Position numbers and translations under genes: made by a program. The notes beneath the pieces are model-generated. The model saw nothing but the letters and a program-made list of their open reading frames with translations, had not been told where the DNA came from and made no database searches. Positions 50,152-61,020 of a DNA stretch of 64,000 bases are shown one piece after another (position 1 is the stretch's first letter; each line of letters begins with the position of its first letter). Source of the stretch: Hermodice carunculata (lineage: Eukaryota > Annelida > Polychaeta > Eunicida > Amphinomidae). The DNA lies in NCBI GenBank assembly GCA_964020975.1, contig OZ026625.1, positions 43,702,794-43,766,793 on the forward strand, read 5' to 3'.

Positions 50152-50512
50152 AATACCTGTTCCAGTGGCAAGGACGGGGTTAATGCTGCCTGTCCTGGTG
50201 GCAGGGTAGGGGTTAATGCTGCCTGTCCTGGTGGCAGGGAAGGGGTTAATGCTACCTGTCCCAAATGGCAGGGAAGGGGTTAATGCTACCTGTCCCAAAT
50301 AGCAGTGAAGGGATTAATGCTGCCTGTCCTGGTGGAAGGGAAGGGGTTAATGCTGCCTGTCCCAGTGGCAGTGAAGGGGTTAATACTGCCTGTCCTGGTG
50401 GCAGTGAATGGGTTAATGCTAATTGTCCCAGTGGCAGGGAAGGGGTTAATGTTTCCTGTCCCAGTGGCAGTGAAGGGGTTAATGCTGCCTGTCCCAGTGC
50501 TGTCTGCATATT
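50152..50512. repeat. minisatellite, about 33-bp unit, intronic
   Basis: About eleven copies of GGGGTTAATGCTGCCTGTCC then TGGTGGCAGGGAA. It is open on both strands over long stretches (plus-strand 11-residue CPGGREGVNAA pattern). An AATTTGCAG acceptor-like site lies at 50,139 directly before it. Two units have other lengths and break the frame, so coding is not claimed. Confidence 0.9.
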
Positions 50513-51045
50513 TTGTGACCAGTCTGTCATGAATTTTTAATCATGTTTCAGTATGCCTAAAAGATCAAGAGTGCATCATGAGTTTCATGGAAATACAACC
50601 ATGACTTTGGTTTCTTGCATTCCATAGTCATATTTACCTTTATGTCTTTCATCTTCCTGTCAACACAATGTCCCTGCATGAGCTGGGAACAAATGTAAAA
50701 AGTGCATATGCCAAAGTTAGAATTATTTTGTTTTGGCAGGGAATCTATTTCTAAACACACATGTAATACAACCGGGTGTTGTTTGCAGTGTGCATCATTG
50801 ATTTCTAATGCTTCAGTGTACCTCCATCCCCAAGATAAAATTAGAAGTAATCTGGTTTGGAGACTGAATACGTTGCTGCCAATTGCCAACTAAACACTGA
50901 ATGGCAAAATGAATCTGTGACCTTTGTAGTATGCTGCAAAGATAGTGCAACAGAAGCAGACAGGCACCCATGCGTGCTGACAATAATCAATCTCCCTGCT
51001 TCATCTTTGCTGATCTTGTGATCTCATTCACATTAATTCAGCATG

Positions 51046-51059
51046 TCACCAGTAGGTGG
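51046..51059 (+). promoter_or_regulatory. CTCF-consensus-like site
   Basis: CCAGTAGGTGGCAC matches the core CTCF consensus CCASYAGRKGGCRC at every position. A single motif match is weak evidence of binding. Confidence 0.3.
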
Positions 51060-51222
51060 CACTACAGGTAACTTTCTCTGGTATCCACTTGTTGCAGGTG
51101 GAGTCACCTGCAGATAAACAAAACCTGCTTCATTTATTGGTTGAAATGTCTTGTGAGGCAGGAAGAAAGTACTGCCACTGTGCAGAATCATATATCTGAC
51201 ATGCCGTCTTGAATCATGGCAG

Positions 51223-51315
51223 GTTGTGATTCCAAACAAGAGCCATCAGAATGGAAGTAAGCAGGAGCTTCATGACCGTATGGCTAAACCCAGAATCCAA
51301 CCAGTGCGGCAGGAG
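51223..51315 (+). CDS. 31-codon linker exon X2
   Basis: The acceptor AATCATGGCAG ends at 51,222 and the donor CAGGAG/GTAGGT follows. Thirty-one codons, phase 0/0: VVIPNKSHQNGSKQELHDRM then AKPRIQPVRQE. The opening VVIPNK recalls the VVAPKK that follows the microtubule-binding domain in dyneins. It shares ELxDRxAK with X3. Confidence 0.65.
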
Positions 51316-51562
51316 GTAGGTTTCTGTTATATTCTGTTGATATTTATATTCTTGGTCTTTCTGTGAGAGAATCTTTCAATTAGTGCATTGATACAATTTT
51401 GTACATCACTGAATATGTGATCAGATCTCTTCAACTGAAAGTTGTTACAACATATTTTGATTCTTTGTTGCTATTTTCAGAAAATGATAAGCCATGTGAC
51501 TGGTATGTGTCCTTGAATCTTGTGTTTTACTCACATTTATCATGTTAATCAAATGATGACAG

Positions 51563-51655
51563 GTTGCGTCCCCAATCCAGGATTGGCAGAATACCGTGGA
51601 GAAGGAACTTGGAGACCGGTTGGCTAAGCTTGGACTAAAGATATCACCTAAAGAG
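51563..51655 (+). CDS. 31-codon linker exon X3
   Basis: The acceptor AAATGATGACAG ends at 51,562 and the donor AAAGAG/GTGGGT follows. Thirty-one codons, phase 0/0: VASPIQDWQNTVEKELGDRL then AKLGLKISPKE. Same length and phase as X2, with matching KQEL/EKEL-xDRxAK centres and QE/KE ends. X2 and X3 are therefore probably an exon duplication. It joins in frame to E1' at 53,856. Confidence 0.7.
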
Positions 51656-52599
51656 GTGGGTTTCTAATACGTTCAACTGATTTGTCTAAGGAACATGATA
51701 TCCTTGCTTTTTTACTGTTAGGGAGTCATCAATCTGTTCTTGCTATGTTGAAGAGGGTCAAACAACATACAGGCTTGACAAATAAGACCTAGGCTTCACT
51801 GGACCCAAAAGGCATTCCTTGAAAAAATCAGAGTGTGCTTAAGAAAGCTGCTGAATCAGTCTCCAATAGGTTAAAGTAATAGGTCATTTTAGGACCCAAG
51901 AGGGCAGCACTTGAGGGTGATCATTTGCCTATTTTTACTTATTTGCATAACAACAAATCCCTTTGAAGCTTTTGTTAAGCAAATATCCAAATTGATGCAA
52001 ATGAACACTGTGAAGTGCTGCCACCTGGGGTTCTAAGTTCCACTATTCAAAATGCAATGAAAGTTATTTTGCCCCCTCAACAGACCAATCGTCATGTTTT
52101 TCTCCACTGCTCTTGGTCTGTCCTTTGTCCAATTGATCACTGTTTTGTTTCTCAAAAGTAATAATTATTCAGTTCTACATGTAATTGGTCCACTTAATAT
52201 AATGTTAACATTTTACAGTTCAACAGGGTGGATACACATGCCAACAGCCCTGGTGAAAATGATCAACTTTTTGATCCGCTCATTAGTCTGAGAACATTGA
52301 CCAGGGCTCCCGCTGCCCGCTCGTATTTTCGAAAATTACGATTATTTCCAGCTAATGACGATAATAAAACCCTATGCATTCGCATTACATGTATTTACGT
52401 GCGAATATTTTTTTCAACTAACTGTGCAAAAAAAAATTTTTTTTCAGGCTTGATTTAACGCTACTCGCAAGACGGCACACCCCGTGTGGCAGTTCTGTAA
52501 ACGCATATCGTTTGCGTACCTACCATGAATGATATCGGTACATCGTAGTAAATTTGCGTATACAGTATTGGCAAGTTCCTTGCAATAAAAGGTGTTCCT

Positions 52600-53300
52600 A
52601 AATGAAATTCAAACGAAAATTTTAATATTTCAAATCAGAAATTGAGTGTGCGCACCGTCGACATCTTTCCTGCAACTGTAAACAAACAGCTGCTTTGGCC
52701 ATGTGGTCTGACGCACAACACATCACCCGATTGGTCAACTGAGTCACATGCAAAAATGAGCCAATCACGGCTCGTGTTACAGTGTTTTCATCATGGCTTC
52801 CGCCCAGTGAACATGTGTGAATCTGCCGTAATTTACGGAGGGAACACACAAACGGGAAGCTTTGTTTATATTGCAGCATGCGAAAATAAAGATTCCAGTG
52901 TTAATTGCAACAATTATTTGGAGTCACAGGCAAATAAGCAAAGGTAGGGGATAGCAGGAATAGCTGAATGTGTCCCAAATCAGTCAGTGAGACAGGGTCA
53001 GTTCACCGCAGATCCACTCTACCCTGTGAGGCTGTGTGGCCTGTCACTTGCGTGTGACTGAAAGTCGTCAAGGCACATTGTCATATTTTTTCCAACACTG
53101 TTAGAACCCCCTGATAAATGGCATTTGATGTTAATTTGCAGATGAATTCGCCATGCAAATTTTATTGTATTTTGACGCTGTTTGACATCGTTGGGGCAGA
53201 ACACATTGACGGTGAGTTGTGTGACCCCGCTCAATAATTACTGCCGGTACCTTTGCTATCGTAACGTAATCGTATGTACTAGTGTACGACAGTGAAAATG
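52600..53300. promoter_or_regulatory. CpG-bearing, CCAAT-containing patch
   Basis: Contains GATTGGTCAACTGAGTCACA and GAGCCAATCACGGCTCG, opposed CCAAT boxes with raised CpG density, inside the gene's intron between X3 and E1'. It could be an internal promoter. No associated exon was identified. Confidence 0.25.
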
Positions 53301-53855
53301 TCTGCTTGTGTTGACAGAGATAAAGGTCTGATGAATACAACTGCGGACCAAGTATTTGTTTAAACTTGGAATGTTAATCAATTAGCGACTATTATCACCT
53401 ATCGGCGCCCCACGCACGTGCTGCGAAAGCTCCGATTTTTTAAGTGATTAGACCCTCTCTCTCCCCCCCCCCCCACCCGTAGCCAGCCTTGCAAACAAGT
53501 GCAACTTTTAACTATGTCATGAAAATTTGAGGAATAGAGTTCCCAGTGAAAAAAATTGGTTGCCCGACCGGGCAAGTGCCTATTAATTTTAACTTGCCTA
53601 ATAAGCATAGTACTAATTCAAATTATAATATACTAATTTTTTCAGATATCAATTAGTAAATTACTAAAAATATAAAAATCCCAGGGGAAGCCCTGATTGA
53701 CAGTTCACTTTTGGTATCCTTACTGTAGATAAAATCTTGTACAGGAAAGATACTGTGGAACTGACTGCTTAGTAGGCAGAAATGTACAGAGTTGACTGTA
53801 TTTAGATTTATTCTGTTATTAGGTTGTGTACAGGTGTGTGTCCATTTTTTTGTAG

Positions 53856-54005
53856 GAGAACTATAACAAGATTCTGGCTGTTGTCACGGAGATCATTACC
53901 AGTTCCCAGGCTACTTTCACCAAAGGAGATTTGACTGAGATCAAATCCCTGTCGAAGCCACCTAGAGGTGTAAAGCTGGTCATGGAGGCTGTGTGCATCT
54001 TAATG
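53856..54005 (+). CDS. dynein stalk module B, exon E1'
   Basis: The acceptor TTTTTTTGTAG ends at 53,855 and the donor TTAATG/GTGAAT follows. Fifty codons, phase 0/0: ENYNKILAVVTEIITSSQAT, FTKGDLTEIKSLSKPPRGVK and LVMEAVCILM. By eye 28 of 50 residues equal E1, with the last 13 almost invariant. Identical length, phase and splice context show it is a paralogous exon, but far older than the E3 pair. Confidence 0.92.
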
Positions 54006-55300
54006 GTGAATACTTCTTTTATTTTTATGTAAAATGTAATTGTAATGACAAAGTAACCAAAAAAGTTAATGGTGAACTGCAGCTTTTCCTGGACCCTGTT
54101 GAAACATGTAAAATAGTTTCCATTCTGCGGTCAGTGGTATTTGCCCTCTAGCAGAAAATCTGCTATAGGGGTATTACAGCTGAAGTGTAGCGTCATCAGC
54201 AAATTCAAATTCACTGACCAATTCCTTTTATTAATACCACAGTGACCAGGGGTGAGGTCAAAATTTATGGACAGCAAAATCGTTTTTTAAAGACAACTTG
54301 ATATACTGTGGTCACTCATGATTTTCCCCCACAAACAACCTTCCCTTGTGAGAAAAAAATTTAACTCATTCTGCAGCCATGTAACATTTTGTTTACTATA
54401 ATATTATGTTTAATTGGGTATTCATCTGAAAAGTATGCCCTAGGCCTACCTTCAACACTGACCTGTGTGTCATGTTTGTTGACATTCATCATAGTTATGA
54501 TTGTGCAGATATTTGATTTTGTCTGAATGTTAATGTACTACACCACTGATGCGGGTGCATCACCATTTTATTGTAACAATGTTTAGGTAATGTGATCTGC
54601 AATGAGTTACTACTTTTGAATTTCGCTCTAGAAAAAATGATAATTCGCCCTCAAACATAGAATGAATCACGGTTAAAACCGAGTTACTTTGTGTCAAAAT
54701 AATTATCAGCACGTAAACTTTTCCTGTTGAACGTCAAGCCACAGGAACTGCTCCAGTGTCATAGTTGTTGCGTGTCTCTTTCGTCAAGAATGAAATGGTG
54801 GATGAGTCCACAGCTTTCCTGGGTGCATTCTGGGTACAGTGTGCTCAGAGGGTACATGGGAAATATTGCGACTTGGTCTACGGAGGGTTACAGTGAGACT
54901 GGATTTCCTTAAGTTTACATTAAGACTAAGCTTCCTTGTGTTTACGTCAAGACTATTTTCCTTATGTTTACATTTAAGACTGTGTCACCTTGTCTTTACA
55001 TTGAAACAGTTCCTTACTATTAGGTTTACAGAAGACTGGTTTTTTTTCTAACGTTTATAATTGGACTAAGGTTTCCCTATGTTTGAGAAAGGATTGTTTG
55101 TCTGATGTAATGTTCTAACTTTGAAATATGTCAGATTAATGTAGAGAAGAAGATCTAAATTGGTATCATTAAGCGTTCTAAGCATGCATGTATTTGTGGT
55201 CTGTCTTCCTCATTTCTTGGAAATGTTTTACTATGATTTAACTGATGAGATGAACGATAACTTTCGTTTATACGTGCCTCGTACTTTTCTATCCACACAG

Positions 55301-55372
55301 GGTGTGAAACCCGACAGAGTATGTGGCAAAGACGGGAAAATTATACAAGATTTTTGGGCGGCAAGCAAAAAG
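55301..55372 (+). CDS. dynein stalk module B, exon E2'
   Basis: The acceptor TATCCACACAG ends at 55,300 and the donor AAAAAG/GTATGA follows. Twenty-four codons, phase 0/0: GVKPDRVCGKDGKIIQDFWA then ASKK. It aligns with E2 (G.(E/K)P......GKI..D(Y/F)W..SK) with one extra residue. The dynein DYWGPSK is changed to DFWAASK. Confidence 0.85.
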
Positions 55373-55466
55373 GTATGAACTGCTAGTACCTGAGTAACAT
55401 TTGTGACAGCTCACTGGATCTCTTAAACCAGAGTAATATAATTAATCTCCGTAATCAAATATGATA

Positions 55467-55645
55467 TAATGAAAGTGAAACCTCATTGTAAAGGCAGCCA
55501 GATATCTTACACTCAATTGATGACACAGGCTTTTAGGGAGTTCAGTCAAATTCCTTTGTCAGGCGAGCCATTTGTCTGACATATTCAGACATGCTACTCA
55601 TTTTGCAGTGAACAGAGAGTGTCATTGTAGTAAGGTTTCATTATA
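55467..55645. mobile_element. MITE with GAAACCTCATT ends, decayed
   Basis: The left GAAAGTGAAACCTCATTGTA and right TGTAGTAAGGTTTCATTATA are imperfect inverted ends, similar to the element at 46,407. Confidence 0.5.
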
Positions 55646-56029
55646 GTGTATACACTTGTATATATTTTATGGGAGAGAGAAAGAGGCCTTAAGTAGATCT
55701 TTGGCCACTTAAACTGGACAGCCTGTCATTGGATACACGTAAGTAAATTCAATGTAAGATAGTAAGTTTACGCATATCAGAAACCTGGCCTGTTAAGAGA
55801 GTAGTGGTCTGTGAAAGCAGGTGTCTCAAGATAAGAACTGAGGATAACTTGGAGCCCACCTGGTGGTGCACCTGATGGTGTCATTGTTTTTATGCACATG
55901 TCAAGTGTAATGAACATAAGTTTCAACTTCACAAAAATGTTCGCACCTTGAACATTCTGAACACAGTAAGCTGAATGCTATTATAGAATTTGACAGAGAC
56001 CCCTGGCATTTTTTTAACCCTTGCTCTCT

Positions 56030-56050
56030 TCCCCCCCCCCCCCCCCCCCC
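56030..56050. repeat. poly-C tract
   Basis: Run of about 20 C directly before an AAGACAGAGTCAACAGCTTT core of the TTAA MITE family, probably a remnant of such an element. Confidence 0.85.
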
Positions 56051-57046
56051 GAATTAAGACAGAGTCAACAGCTTTCCTTGGCATGGTCTGGGTGCTGCTT
56101 GACCCAAACCAAGGAAAGGTATTGACCAAAGTCATGTTATTTTAATAATTCTCATGTACAATGCACAGTCAGATTGTTTTTCATTACTGTTGAAATTAGT
56201 TAAAACCTTTGAAACGGACTACATGTCACTGGCTTGTTTGGGCCAGTTTTAGGGGGAAAAGATTGTTATAATCTGTAGAAAATTACATTGAAAAGCAAAC
56301 TTAATATTACCAAATCATGGCATGAGAGTGTAATTGAAAAATTCATACATGTAGGCTAGGTAGGTAGATTTTGACCTACATGGGTACATGTTATACAATT
56401 GACATGATGCAGGGCAAAAAACATGTGGATAACATTATACAGTAAATATATAACTTGCAAAAGGGATTTGTATAGGGCTCTGGCCTGTTTCCCAATTGCT
56501 TCGATTGTGACTGGTCAATATGTCCTTCAAGACATTAAACACATGCAATTCTTTATAGATGAAGGTAGCTGTCTGTGAATGACGTCTGTCATCACCGGAA
56601 TTAAAAAATGTTGTTATTGAATGGGTCGAGATTTTCCAAATATTTGAAGTCTTTTTGCGGAACTGGCTGGGTCTGGGTAAAATGAAGCTAACTTTATCAT
56701 AGGGGAGCATTAGAAAGGAACTTTCATGAGGAGGAACATGTTGTATGTTATAGAGACCATAGTAATAACCTGAACTCTCTTTATGTTTTTGGTGGTGACG
56801 TGTGTGGGTGGGGTGGGGAATGTGTATTAGAACAGAAACCCCTACCTGAGGAATATGGTGTATGACTGTAGTAACAGCCTGAACTCTCCTAATGTTTTGG
56901 GGTGTTGTGCGTGTGTGTGGGGGGGGGGGGGGGCATATGGTGTATGAAACAGTGACCATAGCAACAGCCTGAACTCTCTTTATTTTGTTTTTGTAACCAT
57001 GAAATTTATATCTGGCACATTCAGGTATACTATATACATGTACATG

Positions 57047-57206
57047 TACAGTGCAAACTCCTTAAAATGACACCATCTGTTGCCTAAGAAATTTGTCATA
57101 TAAATGAATCAAATAGCAAATAAAATAAAATATTCCTCTGAAAATTTGTGTCATTAGGTTGAATATGTCAGATATCTGAGTGCCGTTATAATGAGGTTTC
57201 ACTGTA
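57047..57206. mobile_element. Tc1/mariner-like MITE, copy in block B
   Basis: Orthologous in position to the element at 46,407, with the left end TACAGTGCAAACTCCTTA and right end GAGGTTTCACTGTA. Confidence 0.65.
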
Positions 57207-57504
57207 TATTAATCCCTCCTTTTGGAGGCCAGCCCCCAGGGGAAGTGTGGAAGTGGTCACATGTAGCAGGTGAATTTTCACTTGGTGAGATATAACATGC
57301 CGTAGATAGCACTGTGGTTCAGATAAACATGGTCTTGAAGGAAAGACAGGAGCACTTGATGGGTTAAGTCAAACTTCCATGTATGTGATGTATCGGTAGA
57401 TTTTTGCCTCTTGACAGGGCTGAGCACTTGTAAGAATGCTTGTAGCATCAAAGTTGACTGCTGTAGCACAGGCAGTCTGAGTTTCGTATCTTCACAATGG
57501 AAGT

Positions 57505-57795
57505 AAATGTGTCCTTGTAGCACTTTTCTGTACTTTTGTAGCACTTTTGTGTACTCTTGTAGCACTTTTCTGTAGTCTTGTAGCACTTTTCTGCACTCTT
57601 GTAGCACTTTTCTGCACCCTTTAGTACTTTTCTGTACTCTTGTAGCACTTTTCTGTAGTCTTGTAGCAGTTTTCTGCACTCTTGTAACCATTTTCTGTAG
57701 TTGTGTAGCACTTCTTTGTGCTCTTGTAGCTCTTTTCTGTAGTCTTGTAGCACTTTTCTGTGCTCTTGTAGCACTTTTGTGCACTCTTGCAGCAC
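57505..57795. repeat. minisatellite, 21-bp unit, block B
   Basis: Same TGTAGCACTTTTCTGTACTCT family as 46,868, with different unit order and several TAGTCT variants, so the array has changed since the duplication. Confidence 0.9.
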
Positions 57796-58998
57796 TTGGG
57801 TGCTACAGGATGCCTGCCCCTGCTGGACAACCCAATGTGTCTTCATTGTACAATAGGGCCATCCTGGATAAATTAAATTTATCATCTTTAAATCAAATAG
57901 ATTTCAAGTTGTGTTGCAGTTATAGGGAGTCTCTAATAAATTGCTAAGTTCGGTTCACCAATTTGACCACATTATAGTGACATTAATTCAGTAAGTGCCA
58001 GGGTGATCTTTTGAAATATTTTCAAATTTGTGGGACAAAAGATCTGTCCAAATGGGAAGTGCAGGCTGCATGGAAATACCAGCATTATGAAACATCATAA
58101 ACCAGAAATACCCATGGTGACTGCAGGGGCCATAGTCATAAACAGTTTAATCTCATCCTGAATTTAATCCTGAAATGAAAGTCAATGTGCCTTTGGGCCT
58201 TGGAATACTGAATCATTGGCCTGATGTTTGATCTAAACTTGCATGATTAATTTATCTATGTGCTCCACTGTAATATGAATTTTGGAACTAAAGTTTCCAT
58301 TTCATTAAATCAATCTTGATTTAATTGCAGATTTTAATCCTAGATCAAAAGATTAAATACTGGATCAAACTGAGATTGATTTAACAAAATAAACCTGTAC
58401 ATCCTTAGGTTTATATTGTAGCCAAGAGCATGTATTGGCTGATCCTTAAAGTTTTGATCAAGCATTGAGCCAAGGATTAACTTAAGTAGTTTAGGATCCA
58501 AACCACATTGATATAATTTGGGGATTAAAGTTAGGATCAAATCAAATTTTTTGTGGATACGGCCACAGGTGATTAGACTTTTGGTGTATCAGTTTGTCAC
58601 TCAGACACAAATGCTGTCATAAGTGTGTGCCATCAATCCCCCCCCCCCCCCCTGTTTATTTTGTAAGCCTTTTCACCGGCATTGAGCACATCTTTTGTTT
58701 TACTCAGGATCCTGGATATTATCTATTGAGGTGCTGTGCACATGTAGCCTACACTTCTTGTTGATGTGGCAAATAAATGTAGATTTACATTATACCCCCA
58801 GATGTGAAAAATGGATGAAAATATCATTATGACATGGACACCTTCTGCTGCCATTATTTTGGTCAAATCGATAAGCTGAAGTTTACCATTTTGTGAGAAC
58901 AGTTCTTGAAAGAATGCACAGATGAAATTTCCTGTGTAAAAACCAAGACTTTATTACATAATTTCCTGATTTGACATGCATGTTTGTTCTAATTTCAG

Positions 58999-59199
58999 CT
59001 ACTTGGTGACATGTGTTTCCTTAGCTTGGTGAAAAACTTTGATAAGGACAATATTCCTGCAGCAGCTATGAAGAAAATTAGAGATTGTTACATCACCAAT
59101 CCTGATTTTTCTCCTGAAGCACTAAAGAATGTTTCTTCAGCATGCGTTGGTTTGGGTAATTGGGTGCGAGCCTTGGAAATGTATGACTGGGCAGTTAAG
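58999..59199 (+). CDS. dynein stalk module B, exon E3' (microtubule-binding domain core)
   Basis: Acceptor TTCTAATTTCAG, donor GTTAAG/GTGAGA, 67 codons, phase 0/0. It differs from E3 at three residues only: FLSLV for FLNLV, PEALK for PEVLK and VSSAC for VSVAC. All dynein signature residues (LLGDM, DKDNIP, YITNPDF, WV.ALE.YD) are kept. Both copies keep the reading frame and the splice sites, so both may be used. The following exon is outside the window or hidden in the gap before the LINE. Confidence 0.95.
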
Positions 59200-59572
59200 G
59201 TGAGAAGACTTTTATATTTTATATTGTATGCATTAATGTTATATTTTATAGTATAGCTGGAATTAACATGATTTTTGCCATTGATGAATCAAATTCAGAA
59301 TCTCATAAAAAAAAAAAAAAAGTTAAATTATGATAACACTAAATATACAACACAAGCACATGGCAGGTTTTAAGATTATAGTGGTTTTGTGTCAGCATGT
59401 AAAAGTTAAGGTGTAAATTTCTTTGTTTGGAATAGTGTGGTTTGCCGACTCAAGTCATCGCTTCTCTAAAAATTGCCCCTCTATCTGTCTTGTGGTTGTG
59501 GTGTCCTTCTTTACTTTGTTGATCCGGAGTGGTGTTCTTCCTCCTTGTCTTTTGAAATGCCAGTCATTTAGG

Positions 59573-61020
59573 GCTTCGCTCTGGACCCTTGACGTCTCGT
59601 CTGTCCTGTGATATTATCTTCTTACAATCCTAGAGGGGTCAAAATAGGGCTCCCCAATTGTTTTTTTTTTTTAATTTTTCTAGCTCCATACTATATGTAG
59701 GGATAAAAATCGGGACAATACTGATTGTAATTGTTGAATAAACAAACCATGAAGAAGAGCATGTCTTTTTATCTCAGACCCCAGCGCTCTTGGCTAATAA
59801 CTTTTTTAATGTATACAACAAACTTGTGACAAGTATGCTGTTTTATTGGCAATATATCAAAATTCAAAAGTGTCCTTTTATTTGGCTGTATGTATTTTAT
59901 TTGCGTAAGTGTAGGCATTCAAACATGGTGGCATCACTTAATCAGCTGAAGCATTGAGCAATGACATTCTATACAAGGTTAAAAACCAACTAGTAGGCGA
60001 AGAGAATATTAAAAGGACACCTTTAAACTCCACACAATTACCCTTCCAACCCCGTTTATTTGAAGGAAATCTGCCGGTAAGTTTTTGCGAAATAAAATTA
60101 ACGAGTTCTAGTAGAGGGCCTTTCATCTGTGTTCAGGAACGGCTATCAAAGGTTCACTCGTCATCTTTGAACCGGGTCTGAGAACAATAACTCGCGCAAT
60201 TTTACTCGGAACACTCATGGATTTTTGCATAGTAAGAGTTCAGAGTACGTTTGAACAAACATGATAACTGTCACTCATGTTGTTTACTTCTGAAGAGCTT
60301 GATCGCATTGTTTATTTGCTTTTTGCGATTAGATCACAAAACATGGTTTCCCCGTCAAGCGTACCGCTTTGCTACTCTTCATTTTGATTGGCCAATTGTG
60401 GTGACGCGAGATGCCAATCATCGCCGTGTGGCCTCTGCTTGACGATGGCGCGCTACATTTCAATAGCAATGATATCACAGCTTGCTTGCTGCAGTTTTGA
60501 AGGCTTTGTTAAAAAAAATCACAACTTTCATTCAAAGCATGGCAAGTGTTTTATATGATGAGGGGCTCCATGGGGTTTTTGTAAGTGTACTGTTCAACAT
60601 GGTAACGTTTCATTAGGTAGTCTCCTAGTACCTATATATGGTACTTTCAAAGGATCAAATAAAATGCGATGTTTTGTAGCAAGAAGTAAGCTGTACCTTT
60701 ACTTACCCACAACAAGTACAACCATATCGAATTAAAATGTATATTTGATCAAATTGCCACCCGATTAGTCAGGCTAATTCATAGTTTTGGGCCCGGTTTA
60801 CCGGGTCGGACCCCACTATAACATCTGAATTGTACATACCCAAGCTCCAAACTTGGCATGATTGTACCTCCATACAAGGAGTTTGACCGTTTTATACAAA
60901 GGAATGAAGATGTTTGAAATTATGCAAATTAGGGGCATTTGAAATTTTAAATCTTGAATATCTTCAAAAGTATAAAAGTATTTTATAAATTGTGCAAAAA
61001 CTGGTATAGAAACAAAGGGT
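59573..61020 (+). other. gap with CCAAT/CpG patch and a possible exon end
   Basis: After block B ends, a patch at 60,360-60,450 has GATTGGCCAATTGTGG and CGATGGCGCGCTAC, promoter-like text. An open segment ending FEGNLP at 60,076 is followed by a strong CCG/GTAAGT donor, but no convincing acceptor precedes it. The continuation of the dynein-like gene was not found. Confidence 0.3.

Larger units (their letters stand above)
56702..59572 (+). repeat. duplicated 3-kb block, copy B
   Basis: Direct near-identical copy of 46,125-49,145. It retains the empty TTAA site and lacks the 48,484 hairpin insertion. It has about 80 bp extra near 56,935-57,000. It includes exon E3'. Identity ends abruptly after GTCATTTAGG at 59,572. 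Confidence 0.92.

Noticed and set aside
50825-50891. QDKIRSNLVWRLNTLLP as the missing RPAP2 C-terminal tail
   Set aside because: It faintly echoes the human QNQIRKRIVLEKLSKVLP, but an alignment needs a gap, no acceptor with a pyrimidine tract fits, and the surrounding FPLIDSS-type residues are absent. It is probably chance.
59954-60076. Possible exon ending FEGNLP before a strong GTAAGT donor
   Set aside because: The donor is good, but the only upstream AG sites lack a pyrimidine tract, no start ATG is in frame, and the peptide matches nothing known. It is kept only as a note in the gap entry.
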